Positions 5,907-10,703 of a stretch of DNA of 10,703 bases are shown one piece after another. Origin of the DNA: Patescibacteria group bacterium UBA6805 (GTDB lineage: Bacteria > Patescibacteriota > Minisyncoccia > Minisyncoccales > Minisyncoccaceae); NCBI GenBank assembly GCA_002452735.1, contig DKFD01000012.1:596-11298 (forward strand). Direction: 5' to 3'. Every line of letters starts with the position of its first letter. The stretch's first letter is position 1. The notes under the pieces are model-generated. The model had not been told where the DNA came from. It worked only from the letters and a program-made list of their open reading frames with translations, and searched no databases. The position numbers were made by a program, and so were the translations under genes.

Positions 5907-6601
5907 CAGACAAGATTAAAAAAGATTTGAGAAAAAAACAAGACAAAGAAAGCGCCAGAAATCTGGCCCGTTTTTTCAAAACCAAAAAAGGGGAATATGG
6001 AGAAGGAGATGTTTTCCTGGGGATAAAGGTGCCAAAGCAGAGAGAAACAGCCAAGAAATTTTTTAAAGAAGCGTCCTTCAAGGATTTAAAAGAGCTCCTT
6101 CGGAGCGAAATTCACGAATTCAGGCTGACGGCCCTGATTATGCTGGTTGAGAAATACAAGAAAGCCGGAGAAGACGACAAAGAGAAAATTTTCAATTTCT
6201 ATATCAGCAACATCAAAAGAATCAACAACTGGGACCTCGTTGACTTGTCAGCCCCCAATATCGTGGGAGAGTATTTGTCGGACAAGGACAAGAAAATCCT
6301 TTTTGTTCTGGCCAAGTCCAAAAACATCTGGGAGAGGAGAATTGCCGTTATTTCCACTTTTGCTTTTATTCGCAGGAATCGATTCAAGGAAACGCTGATG
6401 TTGTCAAAGATTTTATTGAACGACGAGCATGATTTGATTCATAAGGCCGTCGGCTGGGCGTTGAGAGAGGTGGGAAAAAAAGACGAGAAAAAAGAAAAAG
6501 AATTTTTGGAAAAGTTCTACTCGAAAATGCCGAGAACCATGCTCAGGTATGCCATTGAAAAATTTAACGATAAGGAAAGAGCCATGTTTTTGAGGAGTTG
6601 A
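5903..6601 (+). CDS. AlkD-like DNA alkylation repair glycosylase
   Basis: A 232-residue, all-helical HEAT-repeat protein of the DNA alkylation repair family, which excises 3-methyl- and 7-methyl-purines without flipping the base. The residues around the DNA lesion in Bacillus AlkD have counterparts at nearly the same positions: Trp110 and Asp114 in INNWDLVDLSAP (W109, D113), Arg145/Arg146 in IWERRIAVIS (R148) and Trp185 in HKAVGWALREVG (W187). The closing RTMLRYAIEKF is also typical. I chose ATG 5903, which overlaps the uppP stop as ATGA. An earlier in-frame TTG at 5873 would extend the protein by ten residues inside uppP with no family support. No Shine-Dalgarno is visible, so translation is probably coupled to uppP. 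It is the last gene of the predicted operon, and its TGA overlaps the -35 of the next promoter. No terminator is visible after it. Confidence 0.9.
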   Translation: MTDKIKKDLRKKQDKESARNLARFFKTKKGEYGEGDVFLGIKVPKQRETAKKFFKEASFKDLKELLRSEIHEFRLTALIMLVEKYKKAGEDDKEKIFNFYISNIKRINNWDLVDLSAPNIVGEYLSDKDKKILFVLAKSKNIWERRIAVISTFAFIRRNRFKETLMLSKILLNDEHDLIHKAVGWALREVGKKDEKKEKEFLEKFYSKMPRTMLRYAIEKFNDKERAMFLRS

Positions 6602-6625
6602 CGCGTTCTCTGAAAATGTTATAGT
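6598..6625 (+). promoter_or_regulatory. Promoter of the Nudix-like gene
   Basis: TTGACG (6598-6603) and TATAGT (6620-6625) are 16 nt apart, with an extended -10 TG at 6617-6618. This is a strong match to the housekeeping sigma-70 consensus. The -35 overlaps the AlkD stop codon (6599-6601). Transcription would begin near 6632, giving a leader of about 25 nt that contains a Shine-Dalgarno. Confidence 0.75.
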
Positions 6626-6641
6626 CAATACGGCACATTAA

Positions 6642-6648
6642 AAGGGAG
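6642..6648 (+). promoter_or_regulatory. Shine-Dalgarno sequence for the Nudix-like gene
   Basis: AAGGGAG ends 8 nt before ATG 6657. It is the clearest ribosome site in the window and fixes the start. Most neighbours lack one, so this gene is set up for independent translation. Confidence 0.7.
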
Positions 6649-6656
6649 AGATAACG

Positions 6657-7487
6657 ATGAGCCGTGGCATTATTGGTACTTTGGGATTTGAAGAATATGT
6701 TTCTTCGGGCCAAGTCCTTTGCGCAGGATTTGAAAACGTTGAGCTATTGGAAGAAAAAAAACAACGCAGGTTTTCTCCGGAATTTCTTGCGACGATTGAA
6801 GCTGTTTGGCTGAAGCATTTGCAGAATAGCCCTAATGATTACAATGGTCGCGTGGGAAGCATTGTTTCGTTTTCCCTGTCTGGGAAAAAACTGACCATAA
6901 AGTTTCGTGAAGGAAGTTTTGCGGAATTTTATGCCACCCAGTCCCGGCGGCCGGAATTTGTCGACGTGAAATCTAAATGTCTTGACAGGGAAATCTGCCT
7001 GCCTCTGTCATTTGGAGCAGTGGCCGTGACAAAACCGAGCCCTCTTCATCCCAAGGGTTGCATCGTTTTCGCCCAAAGAGGGAAAACCGCTTTTGACGAA
7101 GACAGGCTGACCCTTTTGCCCGGAGGATATTTTGACCCGGACAAGGATTATTTCCGGGGAGAGAGAGGAAAAGTTTATTCAATCAGCGTCACCATCCTGA
7201 GAGAGCTCTTTGAAGAACTGCACGTACCTGTATGCGAAAGCGTTCGTTTCTTGGGGCTGGTTTACAATAACCAGGGGTCAAGGCAGCCGCTTTTGGCTCT
7301 TTCCCTGAATCTTCCTTTTACAACCGAAGAGCTCAAGGAAATTACGAGAAACATGAAAGAGGAAGAGGTGAGGCAGATATTCTTTGTGGAGAACGACATT
7401 TCCGTTGTCGGAGAGTTTATCAGGGGAAAGAAACTGGCCGTTCACGATGCCTGGAAGCTCCTTTTGTTCTTTTATAAAGACACCTAA
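6657..7487 (+). CDS. Nudix-like hydrolase with an interrupted Nudix box
   Basis: A 276-residue soluble protein. Residues about 120-270 look like a Nudix fold: VAVTKPSPLHPKGCIVFAQRG, then LPGGYFD (154-160), then RELFEELHVP (182-191), which carries the metal-binding REL.EE core (Arg182, Glu183, Glu186, Glu187). In the standard box (Gx5Ex7REUxEExGU) these parts are about 14 residues apart; here about 12 extra residues separate them, and the first glutamate is not found. An N-terminal region of about 115 residues (with PEFLATIEAVW, NDYNGRVGSIVSF) is not recognised with certainty. From memory, human NUDT22, a UDP-glucose/galactose diphosphatase, also has a stretched Nudix box after LPGG and its own N-terminal domain, so a nucleotide-sugar diphosphatase is a reasonable guess. 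The substrate is not shown by sequence. It is a single-gene unit with its own promoter, Shine-Dalgarno and terminator. Confidence 0.68.
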   Translation: MSRGIIGTLGFEEYVSSGQVLCAGFENVELLEEKKQRRFSPEFLATIEAVWLKHLQNSPNDYNGRVGSIVSFSLSGKKLTIKFREGSFAEFYATQSRRPEFVDVKSKCLDREICLPLSFGAVAVTKPSPLHPKGCIVFAQRGKTAFDEDRLTLLPGGYFDPDKDYFRGERGKVYSISVTILRELFEELHVPVCESVRFLGLVYNNQGSRQPLLALSLNLPFTTEELKEITRNMKEEEVRQIFFVENDISVVGEFIRGKKLAVHDAWKLLLFFYKDT

Positions 7488-7506
7488 TCGGCGTCTTTTT
7501 TGTTTT
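7476..7506 (+). terminator. Rho-independent terminator after the Nudix-like gene
   Basis: AAAGACACC (7476-7484) pairs with GGCGTCTTT (7490-7498): eight base pairs with one A-C mismatch, around the loop TAATC. T-rich sequence (TTTTTTGTTTT) follows. The stop codon TAA (7485-7487) lies in the loop, so the stem uses the last three codons. This is the only convincing intrinsic terminator in the window. Confidence 0.8.
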
Positions 7507-7509
7507 CCC

Positions 7510-7539
7510 TTGCCCTTGCTCGGGCGTTTGTGATATAAT
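7510..7539 (+). promoter_or_regulatory. Promoter of the TraG/HerA-like ATPase gene, implying a leaderless mRNA
   Basis: A perfect -10 TATAAT (7534-7539) lies 18 nt after TTGCCC (7510-7515). Only six bases separate the -10 from ATG 7546, so the expected +1 is the A of the start codon. An in-frame TGA at 7531-7533 excludes any earlier start, and no Shine-Dalgarno is possible. A small hairpin (GCCC 7512-7515 / GGGC 7522-7525) lies in the spacer. Confidence 0.75.
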
Positions 7540-7545
7540 CAATTA

Positions 7546-9789
7546 ATGGATTGGCATTCTTTATTTTTAAACTTACAAGAATACGGCTATATCTCAATGG
7601 GCTTGTTTAGTTTAATCCTTTTGGCGGTTTTGCTTTTTTGTTTTTTAAGAGAATCAACCAAGAAAAAGAAAATTCCCCTTCCTTTTACTTTATTCTTGGT
7701 AAGAATTTTTCCCAAGACCGAAGAAGAGCTGAGGCGGTCGGGGAAGCAGGAAAAGGATTGGATGGGCCTGATGGAAGATTTCTACAGCGATTTGATTCTG
7801 CGGGATTTCTTTGGAGATTTGTCCCAAGTCGCCCTGGAAATCGCCAGAGTCAGGGGAGAAATCGGCTTTTATGTCTCCGTCCCCAAGGGATTTGAAGACT
7901 TTATCAAAAGAAAGGTTTACAAATTTTTCCCCGAGGCGCAAATGGAAAAAATCGATAATTATAATATTTTTTCCGAGAAAGAAGAGGTCGTTTGCGGCCA
8001 TCTCCGAACCGAAAAATCTTCGTTTCTGCCCATAAAAACATATGTTTCCATGAAAAACGACCCCTTGTCGGCCATTGTTGACGCTTTAGTCAAGATGGAG
8101 AAGAGCGAAGAGGCGGTTATTCAGATAGTCTTGAAAGACACTTCCAAGAAATGGCGGGCGAGAGCCGGCATGATTATTGAGGAAATGGGCAAAGGCAAAA
8201 GTTTCGATTCCGCCTTGAGAGAGACGGGTGTTTTCGGGTTTTTTAAACGCCGAAGCGGAAAAAATCAGGAGATTGACGAAAAACTTTCTCGACCCGTTAA
8301 AGAAAAAACGGGCAAGCGCAATTTTGAAGCGAATGTAAGAATCATTGTCTCTGTCGAAGGTAAAAAAAGGAGCAGGGACGTTTTTTTCAAAATCGCAAAA
8401 TGTTTCAAGCAGTTTTCTTCTTCTCCTTCCCTCAACAGGTTAGCGGTTAGGGAGACCAAAGATTTGAAAGATTTTCTTTATCGCTACGGTTTTCGCTTGC
8501 TTGACTCCCGCGAAACGATTGTTCTAAGCACGGAAGAGTTGGCCAGTATTTTCCATTTTCCCGTTCCCAGCCTTAAGGACTTCGGAACAATCAAATCGCG
8601 GGAAGCGCCCTTGGCCAAGGGTCTTTTCCAAAAGGGTGTTCTCCTGGGATATAATCAACACCGAAAAGAAAGAACGGAAGTAAGGATGAGTAAAGAAGAG
8701 CGGAGCGGTAATTTTCTCGTTCTTGGGAAGTGGGGAACAGGGAAATCGTCTTTTCTCTCAAGCTTGGTCGAGCAGGATATTTTAAACGGAGAAGGGGTGG
8801 CGGTCTTGGACGCACAAGGGGGCCTGATTGAAGATGTTTTGGGAAAGATTCCCGACGAACGGATTGAAGAGGTCATGATTTTCGACCCATCTTCTTCAAA
8901 AAGAGTCGTTGGTTTGAATCCGCTCAAACGCGGTTCCCACAAGCGAAAAGGACTTGTCGCGGGCGATTTCAGCGGTTTGGAGCGGCACGAAGCCCTTATC
9001 CGCAACGCTTTATTGCTTCTAATGGATACTTCACATACTTTAATCGAATTACCCGGTATATTTTCCAACACGAGCCTCAGGGAGCGTATGGTTTCGAAGT
9101 GCAAAAACGCTTCAGTTAAAGAATTTTGGCGAAAACAGGGGACAGAATCTTTTAAAGAAATATCGGAAAAGCTGGATTTTTTCGCTTCCGACGAATTTTT
9201 AAGGCCGGTTTTGGGGCAGAAGAACAGCGTCTTAAATTTTAATAACATTGTTTGCAAAAAAAAGATATTTTTAGCCGATTTGAGCGGGGAAAAAATCGGA
9301 GAGAGGAACAGCTTCCTTTTGGGGAAAATCATTTTAAATCAGATTAATCTGGCGGTTTCGCGCATCAAAACTCCCGATTTTTCTTTATATCTCGATGAGG
9401 TCGATGCCGGATTCTTGTCCGCTTCAAAACTGCGTTTTACCATGGCCCGCCAATCCTTGAACAGAAAGGACCTTTTAAGCGATGCCGACATGGTTGCCTG
9501 TTTCAGGGTCGGGGTAAAAGACGCGGAGTTTTTGAAAAAAGAATTCGAGCCGGTTTTTTCAATGCAGGATTTGATTAGCTCGGATAGTTTCAATTTTTAC
9601 ATCAAGCCCAAAACGGGAAGCGGGCCTTTTAACGTCAAGGCCTATCCGCCCTCTCCGGGCGACAAAGAAAGGGCTTGGGAAATCAAGGAGTACTGCGCCT
9701 TGACGTACGGGAGAGACAGGGAATTAATCGAAGAAGAAATCAAGGACAGAGCCATTGTTTTGGGGGATAAATTACAGTATAATGTTTAA
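7546..9789 (+). CDS. Membrane-anchored TraG/VirB4/HerA-type P-loop ATPase
   Basis: A 747-residue protein. A membrane helix at about 15-34 is followed by a region of about 350 residues of the kind seen before the ATPase in CPR secretion-ATPase homologues (FYVSVPKGFEDFIKRKVYKF, later a charged linker), then a FtsK/HerA-superfamily ATPase (about 385-690). Walker A is GKWGTGKSS (394-402, Lys400), and the Walker B acid pair is LYLDEVD (Asp617, Glu618). A conserved FRVG (653-656) precedes DAEFLKKEFEPVFSMQDL. The block that usually reads DPHGDL is DAQGGL here (422-427). In the family such proteins drive DNA or protein transfer through type IV secretion or coupling complexes. None of the other parts (VirB6, VirB8, relaxase) are visible here, so the substrate is unknown. 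It stands under its own leaderless-type promoter. The next gene starts one codon after its TAA, in the same frame. Confidence 0.82.
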   Translation: MDWHSLFLNLQEYGYISMGLFSLILLAVLLFCFLRESTKKKKIPLPFTLFLVRIFPKTEEELRRSGKQEKDWMGLMEDFYSDLILRDFFGDLSQVALEIARVRGEIGFYVSVPKGFEDFIKRKVYKFFPEAQMEKIDNYNIFSEKEEVVCGHLRTEKSSFLPIKTYVSMKNDPLSAIVDALVKMEKSEEAVIQIVLKDTSKKWRARAGMIIEEMGKGKSFDSALRETGVFGFFKRRSGKNQEIDEKLSRPVKEKTGKRNFEANVRIIVSVEGKKRSRDVFFKIAKCFKQFSSSPSLNRLAVRETKDLKDFLYRYGFRLLDSRETIVLSTEELASIFHFPVPSLKDFGTIKSREAPLAKGLFQKGVLLGYNQHRKERTEVRMSKEERSGNFLVLGKWGTGKSSFLSSLVEQDILNGEGVAVLDAQGGLIEDVLGKIPDERIEEVMIFDPSSSKRVVGLNPLKRGSHKRKGLVAGDFSGLERHEALIRNALLLLMDTSHTLIELPGIFSNTSLRERMVSKCKNASVKEFWRKQGTESFKEISEKLDFFASDEFLRPVLGQKNSVLNFNNIVCKKKIFLADLSGEKIGERNSFLLGKIILNQINLAVSRIKTPDFSLYLDEVDAGFLSASKLRFTMARQSLNRKDLLSDADMVACFRVGVKDAEFLKKEFEPVFSMQDLISSDSFNFYIKPKTGSGPFNVKAYPPSPGDKERAWEIKEYCALTYGRDRELIEEEIKDRAIVLGDKLQYNV
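9755..9783 (+). promoter_or_regulatory. Promoter inside the ATPase gene for the downstream gene
   Basis: TTGTTT (9755-9760) and a perfect TATAAT (9778-9783) are 17 nt apart, inside the last 35 bases of the ATPase gene. The expected start, near 9790, lies about 3 nt before ATG 9793, so the mRNA would be practically leaderless. The spacing mirrors the promoter at 7510-7539. Confidence 0.65.
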
Positions 9790-9792
9790 ATC

Positions 9793-10703
9793 ATGGTGAG
9801 AGACCCTGATGAAACAATAAAGATAGGAGGGGGGATTAAATCAAGCGGAATCGTTGAAAGAGATTTCGGGAGCTTGGAATTCAAAGACGAGTTTAAAGAT
9901 AAGGTAAAACTGAGAGAGGGAGGACTGGGAGAGCCACCTTCGGCAAAAGAAATAGAGAGATTTTTACAAATCAAAGAAAGACTGAAGTCATTATTGGACG
10001 ATAAACGCAAACAGAAAGGATTGGTCTACCGGCTCGGTTTGAAAAAAAGGAATTCCAGCATTGACCAGGAAATAAGGGAGACCGGAGAAGAATATCACCA
10101 ATTGCTGACAGGGGTTAAGATGAAAACCGGCTATTCCGACGAAGAAATCAGGGAACATATAGAAGGAGGCAGGGCCAAAAAAGTCGAAAGCGCCCTTATT
10201 CGTTTTAAAGAAGAGACCGAAGACATAAAAGAACGCCTGGGTCCTGGGAAAAAAGAGCTTTTTTACTCTTTGGGAGTTTTAAGCAAGGACAAAAGAGTGC
10301 AATTTTTAATGGGAGCGGCTTTAACCGGGACGGTTTTTGTCAATCCCCCTTCGGGATTTCTGGGCATTCTCACCCTTGGTCTCAATCCAGATTACCTGCC
10401 TTTTGATTTCGGTCCGACAACGAAAGGGTTGACCCCCAAGGAAGGAAATTTTCTTCTGAGGGATGTTTTGAGGGCGAGGCGGGAAAAGAGGATGGAGGGA
10501 TTAAGAACAGTAAAGATGTCTTTTGGGAGAAGCGAGGAAATGACGGAAGAAGAAGCAGATATTAGAAACATCAAAATCGAGAAAGTAAAAAAAGAAAAGA
10601 AGAAAAAGCCGGAGCAGAAATTAAGCCAAGAGCAATTGTTGGGCAAATTGGGTTTCGAAAAGAAAGACGAGGTGACCAAAAAAGAAGAGCCAGTCGTTTT
10701 AAA
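9793..10703 (+). CDS. Uncharacterised charged protein with one hydrophobic segment (3' end outside window)
   Basis: An open frame runs from ATG 9793 to the right edge with no stop: 303 codons are visible. I do not recognise the family. The protein is rich in Lys and Glu. Residues about 50-160 are predicted helical and highly charged (AKEIERFLQIKERLKSLL, then DEEIREHIEG, RFKEETEDIKERLG). Residues about 170-197 are hydrophobic (FLMGAALTGTVFVNPPSGFLGILTLGL) and could span or dip into the membrane. A basic/acidic tail begins at about 225 and becomes almost pure Lys/Glu by 260-300. It starts one codon after the ATPase stop, in the same frame, with its own TATAAT promoter. Inference only: an accessory or scaffold of the membrane ATPase. 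ATG 9793 is the first possible start because the ATPase TAA lies two codons before it; the near-leaderless promoter supports it. Confidence 0.75.
   Translation, partial: MVRDPDETIKIGGGIKSSGIVERDFGSLEFKDEFKDKVKLREGGLGEPPSAKEIERFLQIKERLKSLLDDKRKQKGLVYRLGLKKRNSSIDQEIRETGEEYHQLLTGVKMKTGYSDEEIREHIEGGRAKKVESALIRFKEETEDIKERLGPGKKELFYSLGVLSKDKRVQFLMGAALTGTVFVNPPSGFLGILTLGLNPDYLPFDFGPTTKGLTPKEGNFLLRDVLRARREKRMEGLRTVKMSFGRSEEMTEEEADIRNIKIEKVKKEKKKKPEQKLSQEQLLGKLGFEKKDEVTKKEEPVVL

Noticed and set aside
7512..7525. GCCC/GGGC hairpin between the Nudix-like terminator and the ATPase start
   Set aside because: It has only four base pairs and no following T run, and lies in the promoter spacer. It is not a second terminator.
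8608..8621. Perfect 14-bp palindrome CCCTTGGCCAAGGG in the ATPase gene
   Set aside because: It has no loop, sits mid-gene and encodes an ordinary stretch (APLAKG), with nothing to tie it to regulation.
8655..9332. A 225-codon antisense open frame opposite the ATPase
   Set aside because: It lies opposite the conserved ATPase motifs, has a Ser/Lys/Phe-rich composition typical of reverse-strand shadows, and has no promoter or ribosome site.
7546..9789. A conjugative element or integrated plasmid, judged from the TraG-like ATPase
   Set aside because: No relaxase, mating-pair genes, integrase or attachment repeats are visible, and similar lone ATPases are, as I recall, common in CPR chromosomes.

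Overview
The window looks like chromosomal DNA from a small-genome bacterium of the Candidate Phyla Radiation (Patescibacteria, most likely Parcubacteria-like). This is inferred from gene content, not from a marker gene. The pointers are a type IV pilin-like protein with a LamG domain, a PrmC reduced to its catalytic domain, archaeal-flavoured UppP and DUF212 lipid phosphatases, a large TraG/HerA-like ATPase with a divergent N-terminal domain, and almost no Shine-Dalgarno sequences. All genes are on the + strand and tightly packed. TGA ends several genes (2640, 5904, 6599), so the code is the ordinary one and not the UGA-glycine code of SR1/Gracilibacteria.

Layout. (1) 2-850: the 3' part of a LamG pseudopilin gene that runs off the left edge. 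(2) 911-1288: a two-iron superoxide reductase (desulfoferrodoxin) with every metal ligand present. (3) 1358-6601: eight genes joined by overlaps or gaps of 0-2 nt, probably one operon. In order they are a SIMPL-domain membrane protein, a membrane-anchored FKBP prolyl isomerase, a thioredoxin-DsbD/CcdA-like fusion, a DUF167 protein, a DUF212 PAP2-like membrane phosphatase, PrmC, UppP and an AlkD-like DNA glycosylase. (4) 6657-7487: a free-standing Nudix-like gene with its own promoter, Shine-Dalgarno sequence and intrinsic terminator. (5) 7546-9789: a TraG/VirB4/HerA-type membrane ATPase whose promoter implies a leaderless mRNA. (6) 9793 to the right edge: an uncharacterised charged protein with one hydrophobic segment, starting one codon after the ATPase stop from a promoter inside the ATPase gene. 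It has no stop codon in the window.

Working together: much of the operon serves the cell envelope. SIMPL, FKBP and the thioredoxin-DsbD fusion fit folding and thiol redox of exported proteins, and DUF212 and UppP fit lipid-phosphate recycling (undecaprenyl pyrophosphate for wall synthesis). PrmC (release-factor methylation), AlkD (alkylated-base repair) and DUF167 are housekeeping passengers. The superoxide reductase suggests an anaerobe or microaerophile that meets oxygen. The last two genes may form a membrane DNA- or protein-handling pair, but no other secretion or conjugation genes are visible here.

I saw no tRNA, rRNA, CRISPR array, insertion sequence or integrase. I found no clearly new multi-gene system. 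The best candidates for a second look are the ATPase and its neighbour, the Nudix protein with an interrupted motif, the thioredoxin-first DsbD fusion, and the leaderless promoters.
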